Source of the DNA: CAYQNU01 sp964419055 | Lineage (GTDB): Bacteria > Bacteroidota > Bacteroidia > Flavobacteriales_D > Parvicellaceae | Assembly (NCBI GenBank): GCA_964419055.1 | Contig: CAYQNU010000017.1 | Span: 1 to 64,000, forward strand | Reading direction: 5' to 3' | DNA: 64,000 nucleotides | Part shown: piece after piece, positions 1-8,392 of the stretch | Layout: each line of letters begins with the position of its first letter | Numbering within the stretch: the first letter of the stretch is position 1 | Notes under the pieces: model-generated | What the model was told of the DNA's origin: nothing | What the model saw: the letters and a program-made list of their open reading frames with translations, nothing else | Databases searched by the model: none | Made by a program: the position numbers and the translations under genes

Positions 1-1104
1 ACTTAATCCATGTCTTTTGGCCGTTTTTCTTACACTTACTGGATTAAAATAAGCACTTTCTAAAATAATAGAAGTGGTTGAATCACTCACACCCGACTTA
101 ATACCTCCAAAAACACCAGCAATACACATAGGTTCTTGCTCATTACAAATCATCAAATCCTCCGTATCCAATGTGCGTTCTACTCCATCCAATGTGGTGA
201 ATTTTGACGACAATCCTTTTTTCACAATGATTCTATCTCCAACTACTTGAGCATCAAACGTGTGTAATGGTTGTCCCATTTCGTGCAATACATAATTAGT
301 ACAGTCTACAATTGAATTGATGGTTTTTACACCAATAGCTTTCAATCGATTTTGCATCCATTGGGGTGATGGCGCTACTTTCACACCACTTATCTTAATG
401 GCAGCATAACGCACAGCAGCTGGATTTTCAATACTAATAGATAATGACTTCGCTGAGCTATTTGAAGAATAAGAACTTACATTATGTTGACAAACCTTAC
501 TGTCTTTAGGTAAAACACCTTTAAATTTGAAGGCTGCCATTAAGTCTCGGGCAACACCAAAGTGACTCATGGCATCGGCTCTGTTGGGCGTGAGGCCTAT
601 TTCAAAAACATAATCGGTTTCTAATTGAAAATATTCTGCAGCGGCTTGGCCTATTTGAGCTTCACTTTCCAACACCATTATGCCTTCATGTGAGGTTCCT
701 GTTCCAATTTCATCCTCAGCGCAAATCATACCGCAAGACTCTACTCCTCGTATTTTCGAAATTTTAATTTCAATTGGATTTTCAGCATGAGTAGGGTACA
801 AAATTGCTCCAGGTAAGGCAACTACAACTTTTTGACCTGCCGCCACATTGGATGCACCACACACAATGGTTTGCAAATCACCGGTGCCCACATCTACTTT
901 TGTAACTCTGAGTCTATCTGCATCAGGATGTTTTGTTACTTCCACAACATGTCCAATCTTGACATTTTTCAGTCCTCCTTTAACACTCTCAACAGCTTCA
1001 ATTTTTTCAACCTCAAGACCTATATCTGTTAAAATTTCTCCAACTTCCTCAACTGAAAGGGGAATGCTTACAAATTCTTTTAACCAATTATATGAAATTT
1101 TCAT
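1..1104 (-). CDS. pheT: Phenylalanine--tRNA ligase beta subunit, N-terminal part (runs off window)
   Basis: This is the first 368 codons of PheT; the gene continues past the left edge. PheT is the large subunit of the cytoplasmic alpha2beta2 enzyme that charges tRNA-Phe. The protein opens with MKISYNWLKEF, the usual PheT start. A tRNA-binding OB fold follows at about residues 40-150 (motif KHPDADRL, then CGASNV). The B3/B4 editing region comes next, with GLTPNRADAMSH and NYVLHEMGQPLH. The frame is open from the ATG at 1104 to the edge. A TAGTTTTG promoter motif lies 32 bases upstream. It is divergent from cysC. The identification is secure; the catalytic-core-like B5-B8 domains are not visible here. 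Confidence 0.96.
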   Translation of the reverse strand, partial: MKISYNWLKEFVSIPLSVEEVGEILTDIGLEVEKIEAVESVKGGLKNVKIGHVVEVTKHPDADRLRVTKVDVGTGDLQTIVCGASNVAAGQKVVVALPGAILYPTHAENPIEIKISKIRGVESCGMICAEDEIGTGTSHEGIMVLESEAQIGQAAAEYFQLETDYVFEIGLTPNRADAMSHFGVARDLMAAFKFKGVLPKDSKVCQHNVSSYSSNSSAKSLSISIENPAAVRYAAIKISGVKVAPSPQWMQNRLKAIGVKTINSIVDCTNYVLHEMGQPLHTFDAQVVGDRIIVKKGLSSKFTTLDGVERTLDTEDLMICNEQEPMCIAGVFGGIKSGVSDSTTSIILESAYFNPVSVRKTAKRHGLS

Positions 1105-1135
1105 CGCTACTTTCTAATTAAATTATATGCGCCAA

Positions 1136-1143
1136 CAAAACTA
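1136..1143 (-). promoter_or_regulatory. Candidate pheT promoter, -7 element
   Basis: On the minus strand this reads TAGTTTTG, matching the Bacteroidota -7 consensus TAnnTTTG, 32 bases before the pheT ATG. I see no clear -33 TTG. Confidence 0.5.
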
Positions 1144-1272
1144 CATATTTTTTTATTTTTGATGGCTTATATTCACTTTAATCTGTCACTCAATGTTATT
1201 AGTATACTATTTCTATAGATTAAGAAGATTTGTGTGAAAATTAATTACTACATTTGTCCCAAAATTGAGCTC

Positions 1273-1881
1273 ATGCGAGACGAAGGAAAAAACATTTTTT
1301 CTGTTTTTGATGAAATTCTTCAACGTGAAGATAAAGAAAAATTACTTTCTCAAAAAGGTCGTGTCATATGGCTTACGGGACTTTCTGGCTCAGGCAAAAC
1401 AACGTTAGCCAACTTTTTAGAACGTCAATTACACCAAAAAGGATTTACCACCATGTTGTTAGACGGTGATAATATTCGAACAGGCATCAACAATAATTTA
1501 GGATTTTCAGATGCCGACCGTACAGAAAATATCAGACGTATTGCAGAAGTCTCCAAGTTGTTTTTGAACTGCGGCATCATCACCATTTGCGCTTTTGTGA
1601 GTCCAACAAAAGAAATTAGACAATTGGCTGAAAGCATCATAGGATCCAACGATTTTCTTGAAATATTTATCGATACTCCGCTTGAAATATGCGAATCAAG
1701 AGATATTAAAGGATTGTATGCAAAAGCCAGACGTGGAGAAATAAAAGACTTTACAGGTATATCAGCACCTTTTGAAGTGGCAGAAAATCCTGCATTACAT
1801 TTAAAAACCGAACATAAAACAATAGCGGAAAGTGGAAATGAATTGCTTAATTTTGTTTTAACCAAAATTGGTAACCATTGA
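1273..1881 (+). CDS. cysC: Adenylyl-sulfate kinase
   Basis: CysC phosphorylates adenosine 5'-phosphosulfate (APS) with ATP to give PAPS, the activated sulfate used for reduction or sulfotransfer. The Walker A loop GLSGSGKTT lies near residue 38, followed by DGDNIR, the NLGFSDADR APS-binding motif and FVSPTKEIR. The length of 202 residues is normal for a stand-alone kinase. The frame can be extended upstream to a GTG at 1234, but the ATG at 1273 gives the usual N-terminus (about 30 residues before the P-loop), so I prefer it. cysD and cysN follow on the same strand, 35 and 170 bases apart in turn, so the three genes form a sulfate-activation set. No cysH or other reductase gene is in the window, so the fate of PAPS is open. 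Confidence 0.93.
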   Translation: MRDEGKNIFSVFDEILQREDKEKLLSQKGRVIWLTGLSGSGKTTLANFLERQLHQKGFTTMLLDGDNIRTGINNNLGFSDADRTENIRRIAEVSKLFLNCGIITICAFVSPTKEIRQLAESIIGSNDFLEIFIDTPLEICESRDIKGLYAKARRGEIKDFTGISAPFEVAENPALHLKTEHKTIAESGNELLNFVLTKIGNH

Positions 1882-1916
1882 AATGAGCCCCTACACATAG
1901 ATTTGAATTGAAAAAA

Positions 1917-2822
1917 ATGAAAAATTATAACTTAACGCACTTAAAAGAATTAGAATCAGAAGCTATTTACGTCATTAGAGAGGTGGTTTCACAATTCGAA
2001 AACCCCGTTCTATTGTTTTCAGGCGGGAAAGATTCTATTGTTTGCTTGCATTTGGCTCGTAAAGCATTTTATCCAGCCAAATTACCTTTTCCATTGATGC
2101 ACATTGATACCGAACATAACTTTCCAGAAACGATTACCTTCAGAGATGAGTTGGTAAAAAAATTGGATGTAAAACTCATTGTAGCTTCCGTTCAAGATTC
2201 TATCAATCAAGGAAAAGCGGTTGAAGAAAAAGGAATTAATGCCAGTCGAAATAAATTGCAAAGCGTTACGCTCCTAGATGCCATTGAAGCTAATAAATTT
2301 GATTGTGCAATGGGAGGTGCTAGAAGAGATGAAGAAAAAGCGCGTGCAAAGGAACGTTTCTTTTCTCACCGAGATGAATTTGGACAATGGGACCCTAAAA
2401 ACCAACGTCCTGAATTATGGAACATTTTTAATGGGAAAAAGAATATGGGAGAACATTTTAGAGTATTTCCTATTTCTAATTGGACCGAAATGGATGTTTG
2501 GCAATACATTCTTCAAGAAAAAATTGAATTACCTTCTTTGTATTTTTCTCACACCCGCAAATGTTTTATGCGTGATGGGATGATAATGGGAAAAACCGAT
2601 TTTGTACAAACAAAAGAGTCAGAAGAAATAGTAGATATGGTTGTTCGTTTTAGAACGATTGGAGATGCCACCTGTACCGGTGCAGTGAGTTCAACAGCTG
2701 CAACATTGGAAGAAATCATAGAAGAAGTAGCGAGTTCAAGAGTAACCGAAAGAGGAGGAAGATCGGATGATAAACGCTCCGAAGCGGCTATGGAAGACAG
2801 AAAGAAAGAGGGGTATTTTTAG
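1917..2822 (+). CDS. cysD: Sulfate adenylyltransferase subunit 2
   Basis: CysD is the catalytic subunit of ATP sulfurylase and makes APS and pyrophosphate from ATP and sulfate together with the GTPase CysN. The PP-loop motif SGGKDSIVCLHLA lies near residue 37, and MGGARRDEEKARAKER and DPKNQRPELWN are typical of the family. The C-terminus RSDDKRSEAAMEDRKKEGYF matches CysD proteins. The frame opens at a TTG at 1908, three codons before this ATG; the ATG gives MKNYNLTHLKELE, the family's normal start. The length is 301 residues, as expected. Confidence 0.95.
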   Translation: MKNYNLTHLKELESEAIYVIREVVSQFENPVLLFSGGKDSIVCLHLARKAFYPAKLPFPLMHIDTEHNFPETITFRDELVKKLDVKLIVASVQDSINQGKAVEEKGINASRNKLQSVTLLDAIEANKFDCAMGGARRDEEKARAKERFFSHRDEFGQWDPKNQRPELWNIFNGKKNMGEHFRVFPISNWTEMDVWQYILQEKIELPSLYFSHTRKCFMRDGMIMGKTDFVQTKESEEIVDMVVRFRTIGDATCTGAVSSTAATLEEIIEEVASSRVTERGGRSDDKRSEAAMEDRKKEGYF

Positions 2823-2912
2823 ATTGACGATTGTAAATAATTCATTCTGACTTAAGTAATCTAAGTAGCAGACAAAAGAAAAAGTAAAAAATTACAAATA
2901 ACCACATTAAAT

Positions 2913-2945
2913 ATCTAGTATCTAGCGTCTAGCATCTAGTATCTA
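2913..2945 (+). repeat. Short ATCTAG-type tandem repeat before cysN
   Basis: Four to five degenerate copies of a TCTAG(T/C)(A/G) unit run head to tail and end 11 bases before the cysN ATG. A looser version of the same motif family occurs at 10168-10195, downstream of the S66 peptidase gene. I know of no assigned function. Confidence 0.6.
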
Positions 2946-2956
2946 AAAAAATAATT

Positions 2957-4261
2957 ATGGCACAAAATACATCTACTCCAGATCACGAAATAGCTTTTAA
3001 TAAAGATTCGTATTTGAATATGGATTTACTGCGTTTCACCACTGCTGGTAGTGTTGACGATGGTAAAAGCACCTTGATTGGTCGTTTATTGTATGACAGT
3101 AAATCAATATTTGAAGATCAAATGGAAGCCATTGAATTGGCAAGCGAAAAAAAAGGTGATGAACGTGTAAACCTCGCTTTATTAACCGATGGGTTGAGAG
3201 CCGAGCGCGAACAGGGAATTACCATTGATGTAGCTTACCGTTATTTTGCTACTCCAAAAAGAAAATTCATCATTGCCGATACACCCGGTCATATACAATA
3301 CACCCGAAACATGATTACGGGAGCTTCTACGGCTAACTTAGCCATTATTTTAGTAGATGCCCGTCACGGAATTGTGGAACAAACATGCCGCCATTCATTT
3401 ATAGCGTCTATGCTGGGCATTCCCCACATAGTGTATTGCATTAACAAAATGGATTTAGTAGATTATTCTGAAAAGGTTTATGATATTTTAAAAAAACAAT
3501 TAGAAGATTTCAGTTCCAAGTTAGAAACCAAAGACATTCGTTTTATTCCTATAAGCGCTTTGAATGGTGATAATGTAGTAAATCGTTCAGAAAAAATGGA
3601 ATGGTATCAAGGAGGCACGTTGTTATACACGCTGGAAAATGTACACATTGCTTCAGATAACAACCACATTGATTGTCGTTTTCCGGTGCAACATGTCATC
3701 CGACCTCAATCGGCTGAATTTCCTGATTACAGAGGTTTTGCAGGAAGAATTGTAGGCGGGGTGTTCAAAAAAGGAGATGAAATAGTGGCATTACCATCAG
3801 GTTTCAGCTCAAAAATTGCAGCCATTGACACTATGGATGGTGAACTAGAAGAAGCTTTTTCACCCATGTCGGTAACCATTCGTTTGGAAGATGAAATTGA
3901 TATCAGCAGAGGAGATATGATTGTGAGAGCCAACAACCAACCCACCGTAACACAAGATGTGGAAGCCATGATTTGTTGGTTGGGTGATAATACTATGATA
4001 GCCAATGGAAAATACGCTATTAAACACACCAGCAGAGATGCGCGTTGTATGATAAAAGACATCAAATACAAGTTAAACATCAATAATTTGCACCGCATTG
4101 AGGATGATAAATCCATTCAACGTAACGACATAGCACGTATTTCCATAAGAACTACAGTAGCGCTTTTTACAGATAATTACAGTAGAAACCGATATACCGG
4201 AAGTTTTATCTTGATTGAAGAAGGCACTAACAATACGGTAGCCGCAGGGATGATTATTTGA
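2957..4261 (+). CDS. cysN: Sulfate adenylyltransferase subunit 1 (GTPase)
   Basis: CysN is an EF-Tu-like GTPase that couples GTP hydrolysis to APS formation by CysD. Visible motifs are the P-loop GSVDDGKSTLIGRLLYDS (about residues 31-48), switch II DTPGHIQYTRNM and the guanine-specificity motif NKMD. Beta-barrel domains 2 and 3 follow. At 434 residues it ends without a CysC kinase domain, consistent with the separate cysC upstream. It sits 134 bases after cysD, behind the tandem repeat, so it may or may not be cotranscribed with it. Confidence 0.95.
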   Translation: MAQNTSTPDHEIAFNKDSYLNMDLLRFTTAGSVDDGKSTLIGRLLYDSKSIFEDQMEAIELASEKKGDERVNLALLTDGLRAEREQGITIDVAYRYFATPKRKFIIADTPGHIQYTRNMITGASTANLAIILVDARHGIVEQTCRHSFIASMLGIPHIVYCINKMDLVDYSEKVYDILKKQLEDFSSKLETKDIRFIPISALNGDNVVNRSEKMEWYQGGTLLYTLENVHIASDNNHIDCRFPVQHVIRPQSAEFPDYRGFAGRIVGGVFKKGDEIVALPSGFSSKIAAIDTMDGELEEAFSPMSVTIRLEDEIDISRGDMIVRANNQPTVTQDVEAMICWLGDNTMIANGKYAIKHTSRDARCMIKDIKYKLNINNLHRIEDDKSIQRNDIARISIRTTVALFTDNYSRNRYTGSFILIEEGTNNTVAAGMII

Positions 4262-4333
4262 GAATTTTAAAATTATTTTTTTAAAGCGTTCGTCTTGTTT
4301 CGGATTTATCTACTTACCTTTTCAACATCTCAT

Positions 4334-4380
4334 AAATAATAATTACATCAGCAATTTACTCGCTGTGAAATAATAATTAC
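4334..4380 (+). repeat. 13-bp direct repeat upstream of lpxD
   Basis: The sequence AAATAATAATTAC occurs exactly at 4334-4346 and again at 4368-4380, 34 bases apart start to start. The second copy abuts the candidate -7 element of lpxD. The spacing of about three helical turns would suit an operator, but the AT-rich composition also allows chance. Confidence 0.5.
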
Positions 4381-4388
4381 TATTTTTG
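4381..4388 (+). promoter_or_regulatory. Candidate lpxD promoter, -7 element
   Basis: The sequence TATTTTTG matches TAnnTTTG. Its last G is only 6 bases before the A of the lpxD ATG. By analogy with the rnpB promoter in this window, transcription would begin at about 4393-4394, giving a leaderless mRNA. Confidence 0.5.
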
Positions 4389-4393
4389 GGCAC

Positions 4394-5425
4394 ATGGAAT
4401 TTTCAGCAGAACAAATTGCGCAATTACTCTCCGGAACAGTAGAGGGAAATCCGCAACAAACCGTATCGGATATGGCAAAAATTGAGGAAGGAAGACCTTC
4501 AACAATTACTTTTTTGGCTAATCCAAAATACGAAGAATACATTTACACCACACAAGCAAGCATCGCTTTGGTTAACAAAACATTTGTGGCCACACAATCG
4601 TTACCCGCCACGTTAACGTTGATTAGAGTTGATGATGCCTATCAATGTTTGACCAAATTATTGGCGTTTTATGATCAAATGAACTCCAATGTTTCGGGTA
4701 TCGAACAACCCTCTTTTATTCACGAAACAGCTACCTTAGGTGAAAACTGTTATGTAGGAGCTTTTGCCTACATTGGGAAAAATGCTAAAATTGGTTCTAA
4801 TGTAAAAGTATATCCTCAAGCCTATATTGGCGATAATGTAACCATTGGTGATAACTCTACCCTTTTTTCTGGTGTTAAAGTATACCACAATTGCCAAATA
4901 GGTAAAAGTTGCACCTTACACTCGGGTGTAATATTGGGTTCGGATGGTTTTGGTTTTGCTCCAAATTCAGAAAACAATTACCAAAAAGTACCGCAAATTG
5001 GTAATGTTATTTTAGAAGACCATGTTGAAATAGGTTCCAATACCACTGTTGATAGAGCTACAATGGGTTCTACTCGCATTAAAAAAGGGGTAAAATTGGA
5101 TAATTTGATACAAATAGCACACAATGTAGAAATTGGTGAAAATACGGTCATTGCAGCTCAAACAGGTGTAGCAGGATCGACCAAAATAGGTAAAAACGTG
5201 ATGATTGGTGGCCAAGTAGGCATCATTGGGCATTTGAAAATAGCCGATGGCGTAAAAATAGCGGCTCAATCAGGTATCGGACAAGATATAACCGAAGAAA
5301 ACGCCATTTTGCAGGGATCACCTGCCTTTGGTATTGGCGATTACAAAAGAAGTTATGTTCTTTTTAGAAGTTTACCGAAACTGAAAGAACAAATTTCTCA
5401 ATTAGAAAAAAAAATACAGAATTAA
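4394..5425 (+). CDS. lpxD: UDP-3-O-acylglucosamine N-acyltransferase
   Basis: LpxD adds the second acyl chain (N-linked) to UDP-3-O-acyl-glucosamine, the third step of lipid A synthesis, in the cytoplasm. The N-terminal uridine-binding domain (about residues 1-100) is followed by a left-handed beta helix of hexapeptide repeats (for example IGKNAKIG, IGDNVTIG). The catalytic-histidine region IQIAHNVEIGENTVIAAQTG is intact. A short C-terminal helix ends the 343-residue protein. It starts the block lpxD, lpxC/fabZ, lpxA, a normal Bacteroidota arrangement. The gap to lpxC is 35 bases. Confidence 0.96.
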   Translation: MEFSAEQIAQLLSGTVEGNPQQTVSDMAKIEEGRPSTITFLANPKYEEYIYTTQASIALVNKTFVATQSLPATLTLIRVDDAYQCLTKLLAFYDQMNSNVSGIEQPSFIHETATLGENCYVGAFAYIGKNAKIGSNVKVYPQAYIGDNVTIGDNSTLFSGVKVYHNCQIGKSCTLHSGVILGSDGFGFAPNSENNYQKVPQIGNVILEDHVEIGSNTTVDRATMGSTRIKKGVKLDNLIQIAHNVEIGENTVIAAQTGVAGSTKIGKNVMIGGQVGIIGHLKIADGVKIAAQSGIGQDITEENAILQGSPAFGIGDYKRSYVLFRSLPKLKEQISQLEKKIQN

Positions 5426-5460
5426 CGATAATTTCTTGAATACAGCAAACGAATTGACTT

Positions 5461-6861
5461 ATGATGCATACCAAACAACACACATTAAAAGAAGCCATCC
5501 ATTTTGAAGGCATAGGCTTGCATACGGGTAAAAAAGTAAAATTAACTATTGAGCCTGCAGCTGAAAATCACGGTTACAAATTTCAACGCGTAGATTTACC
5601 CAATCAACCCATTATTCCTGCTGATGCTGATTTGGTAACCGAAACACAACGCGGAACTACCATTGAAAAAGATGGCGCACGTGTGTGCACTACAGAACAT
5701 GTGTTGGCAGCCATTTACGGTATGCAAATAGACAATGCCTTGATAAAAGTAGATAGTGAAGAAATGCCCATTATGGACGGAAGCGCCTTCGCATTTGTTG
5801 CCGCTATAGAAAAAGTAGGGCTATTGGAACAAGCTGCTGACCGAGAATTTTTTGAATTTACGGAAAACCAACCATTCGAAAACATTGAAAAAGGTGTTGA
5901 AATGTTGGGTATTCCATATAATGATTTTAGAATCACGGTGATGGTAGATTATAATTCACCCGTATTGGGCACGCAACATGCCTCGATGTATGAGATTTCT
6001 GAATTTAAAGAAAATATAGCTCCTTGTCGTACGTTTGTGTTTTTAAGAGAATTAGAAATGTTGGCCAAAGCAGGTTTAATTAAAGGTGGTGACATCGACA
6101 ATGCTATTGTGTTAGTTGAGCGTGAGCATGTTCCTCAAGAAGAACTGGATCAACTAGCCAAATTATTAGATAAAGAACATTACGATATTCAAATAAAAGG
6201 CAATACCTTAAACAATGTGGAGCTTAAATTTTTGAACGAACCGGCTCGTCACAAGTTACTCGACATTATTGGAGATTTGGCTTTGGTTGGAAAACCTATC
6301 AAAGGTCATATTTTAGCAGCTAGACCAGGTCATCATGGAAATACTTCTTACGCTAAAATCATCAAACAATTGATGAAAGAACAAGCTAAAAAAGGCAAGT
6401 TCTTTGACTTGATAAAAGAACCACTTTACGATATCAATGCTATCGAAAAAATGTTACCGCATCGCTATCCATTTTTGATGGTAGATAAGATTATGGAAAT
6501 CACCGAAGACGGAATCGTTGGTGTAAAAAACATTACGATGAATGAACCTCAATTTACGGGTCACTTTCCGGGTAATCCTGTAATGCCAGGTGTATTGCAG
6601 ATTGAAGCAATGGCTCAAGTGGGCGGAATATTCTCTTTAAGTAAAGTGGAAGATCCACAGTATTACTCGACCTACTTTATGAAGATTGACAATGTACGTT
6701 TCAAAAAGAAAGTAATTCCTGGAGATACTATAGTTTTTGAATTGTCGTTATTGTCGCCTATGCGAAGAGGTTTGGTTCATATGGGCGGAAAAGCATACGT
6801 GAATGGACAAATAGCAATGGAGGCCGAAATGTTGGCACAAGTAATTAAAGACCGTGTGTAA
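5461..6861 (+). CDS. lpxC/fabZ: Bifunctional UDP-3-O-acyl-GlcNAc deacetylase / 3-hydroxyacyl-ACP dehydratase
   Basis: This is a natural fusion of two enzymes. Residues 1 to about 310 are LpxC, the zinc deacetylase that commits to lipid A synthesis: zinc-ligand region TTEHVLAAI (His80), then EPARHKLLDIIGDLALVGKP and the catalytic RPGHHGN. Residues of about 322-466 are FabZ, the hotdog-fold dehydratase of fatty acid elongation: LPHRYPFLMVDKI with the active-site His, and GHFPGNPVMPGVLQIEAMAQ. The fusion is characteristic of Bacteroidota and places two enzymes competing for 3-hydroxyacyl-ACP flux in one polypeptide. The lpxA start is 11 bases downstream. Confidence 0.97.
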   Translation: MMHTKQHTLKEAIHFEGIGLHTGKKVKLTIEPAAENHGYKFQRVDLPNQPIIPADADLVTETQRGTTIEKDGARVCTTEHVLAAIYGMQIDNALIKVDSEEMPIMDGSAFAFVAAIEKVGLLEQAADREFFEFTENQPFENIEKGVEMLGIPYNDFRITVMVDYNSPVLGTQHASMYEISEFKENIAPCRTFVFLRELEMLAKAGLIKGGDIDNAIVLVEREHVPQEELDQLAKLLDKEHYDIQIKGNTLNNVELKFLNEPARHKLLDIIGDLALVGKPIKGHILAARPGHHGNTSYAKIIKQLMKEQAKKGKFFDLIKEPLYDINAIEKMLPHRYPFLMVDKIMEITEDGIVGVKNITMNEPQFTGHFPGNPVMPGVLQIEAMAQVGGIFSLSKVEDPQYYSTYFMKIDNVRFKKKVIPGDTIVFELSLLSPMRRGLVHMGGKAYVNGQIAMEAEMLAQVIKDRV

Positions 6862-6872
6862 TTGATTGACAA

Positions 6873-7652
6873 ATGACAGATAATTTACCAAGATATATTC
6901 ATCCTGATGCCAAAATTGGCAACAATGTTACCATTGAACCCTTTTCGTCCATCTATGGAGATGTAGAAATAGGAGACGGCACTTGGATTGGACCTAACGT
7001 AACTATTTTTGACGGTGCTCGCATCGGAACCAATTGTAAAATTTATCCGGGAGCCGTCATTTCGGCTGTTTCGCAAGATTTGAAATACAAAGGAGAATAC
7101 ACTACCACACATATTGGCAACAACACCACCATAAGAGAATGTGTAACCATACACAAAGGCACTGCCGACCGATACAAAACGGTAGTAGGTAGCAATTGCT
7201 TGTTGATGGCTTATGTGCACGTAGCGCATGATTGTATTATTGGTGATAATGTCATCATAGCCAACAGCACTCAGTTGGCAGGTCACGTTACTATTGACGA
7301 TTGGGTGGTAATAGAAGGAATGGTGGGCACACAACAATTCGTTCACATTGGTGCTCATGCATTTATAGCAGGAAGTTCGAATGTCAGAAAAAATGTACCG
7401 CCATTTGTAAAAGCCGCTCGAGAACCACTTTCCTATGTGGGAGTAAACTCTATTGGTTTGAGAAGAAGAGGCTATACTGACCAACAAGTGATGAACATTG
7501 AAGATACGTACCGTATTATATATGTTCAAAATAACAACATTACCAATGCACTTCAAATTGCTGAGCTAGAGTTGCCTGTTTCTGAAGAAAAATCAATGAT
7601 TGTTGATTTCATTAAGGCGTCTACCAAAGGTATTATGCGTGGGTTAGGTTAG
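6873..7652 (+). CDS. lpxA: Acyl-ACP--UDP-N-acetylglucosamine O-acyltransferase
   Basis: LpxA performs the first, reversible acylation of UDP-GlcNAc in lipid A synthesis. The 259-residue protein begins YIHPDAKIGNNVTIEPFSS and is a left-handed beta helix of hexapeptide repeats. The active-site segment LMAYVHVAHDCIIGDN and the following GHVTIDDWVVIEG are present, with the helical C-terminal domain after GLRRRGY. It ends the lpx block and is convergent with the nitroreductase gene, with two bases between the stops. Confidence 0.96.
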   Translation: MTDNLPRYIHPDAKIGNNVTIEPFSSIYGDVEIGDGTWIGPNVTIFDGARIGTNCKIYPGAVISAVSQDLKYKGEYTTTHIGNNTTIRECVTIHKGTADRYKTVVGSNCLLMAYVHVAHDCIIGDNVIIANSTQLAGHVTIDDWVVIEGMVGTQQFVHIGAHAFIAGSSNVRKNVPPFVKAAREPLSYVGVNSIGLRRRGYTDQQVMNIEDTYRIIYVQNNNITNALQIAELELPVSEEKSMIVDFIKASTKGIMRGLG

Positions 7653-7654
7653 AT

Positions 7655-8242
7655 TTATTCGTCAATCCATTCGGTTACATATTCAATCGGTTTGCGTTGA
7701 CCTTTGGGCCATTCGCCACTCGGATAGCCTATGTAAAAAATACCGAGACACTTATCCTTTTCACCAATTTTCAAAAATTCGTTGGTGGTAGGTTTTGATA
7801 AAAAACCAGGGGTAGACCAAAATCCGCCCAATCCGTATGCTGAACACGTAAGGTGTATGTTTTGAACAGCACAAGCAACAGCTGCAATTTCATCTATTTC
7901 AGAAATTCGCCCAGATTCATCTCTTTTCATAACAATGACTATGGCTACAGATGCTTGAAGCGCACGTGAGGTTAATTTCTCATATTTACCTTGCACAAAG
8001 GTGTCGGCATTGGTGTTAGCGACATACGAACTACCCAAAAAATCACTCAATTTTTGTAATCCACCATTCATAAAAACTTTAAAACGCCAAGGTTGGGTAT
8101 TGCCATGGGTTGGCGCCCAAATCGCATTGTTCAGCATTTTCTCTACCATTTCTTTCTGTACCTTTCGTGTTGAATAATTTTCAGGAAAAATGGTTCTTCT
8201 TTCTTGAATTATTGAGGCTAATTCACTTAAACTGTATTTCAT
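7655..8242 (-). CDS. Nitroreductase family protein
   Basis: A flavin-dependent nitroreductase-fold enzyme of 195 residues, likely FMN-bound and NAD(P)H-dependent. Visible motifs are the early ERRTIFPENYS (FMN-binding Arg pair region), NAIWAPTHGNTQPWRF, and the late GLGGFWSTPGF and GIFYIGYPSGEWPKG segments. The natural substrate cannot be told. The frame extends to 8269, but a TAATTTTG promoter motif lies at 8267-8274, so I place the start at the ATG at 8242 (MKYSLSELASIIQERR). Confidence 0.88.
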   Translation of the reverse strand: MKYSLSELASIIQERRTIFPENYSTRKVQKEMVEKMLNNAIWAPTHGNTQPWRFKVFMNGGLQKLSDFLGSSYVANTNADTFVQGKYEKLTSRALQASVAIVIVMKRDESGRISEIDEIAAVACAVQNIHLTCSAYGLGGFWSTPGFLSKPTTNEFLKIGEKDKCLGIFYIGYPSGEWPKGQRKPIEYVTEWIDE

Positions 8243-8266
8243 ATGGTTGACACTATATTCTGAGGT

Positions 8267-8274
8267 CAAAATTA
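8267..8274 (-). promoter_or_regulatory. Candidate nitroreductase promoter, -7 element
   Basis: On the minus strand this reads TAATTTTG, matching TAnnTTTG, 25 bases before the ATG at 8242. Confidence 0.5.
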
Positions 8275-8366
8275 TATATCACAGTTGAATAAATTCGATT
8301 TTAAGTAAAACTTATTGAAATATAAACATTTTTAGGTTAGAATATTTCCAGATTAAATAAAAATAG

Positions 8367-8374
8367 TATCTTTG
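8367..8374 (+). promoter_or_regulatory. Promoter -7 element of the DUF177-rpmF unit
   Basis: TATCTTTG is a perfect TAnnTTTG match, 19 bases before the ATG at 8393. It shows that a frame-extending TTG at 8372 lies inside the promoter and cannot be the start. Confidence 0.65.
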
Positions 8375-8392
8375 CAACCCATTTCAAAAATT

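Noticed and set aside
832..1117. Two short plus-strand frames near the left edge
   Set aside because: Both are antisense to the tRNA-binding domain of pheT, which reads through with clear motifs.
6885..7556. A 223-codon open frame on the minus strand across lpxA
   Set aside because: It lies fully opposite lpxA, which has all family motifs. The frame is open only because of lpxA's repeat composition, and its product has no recognisable domain.
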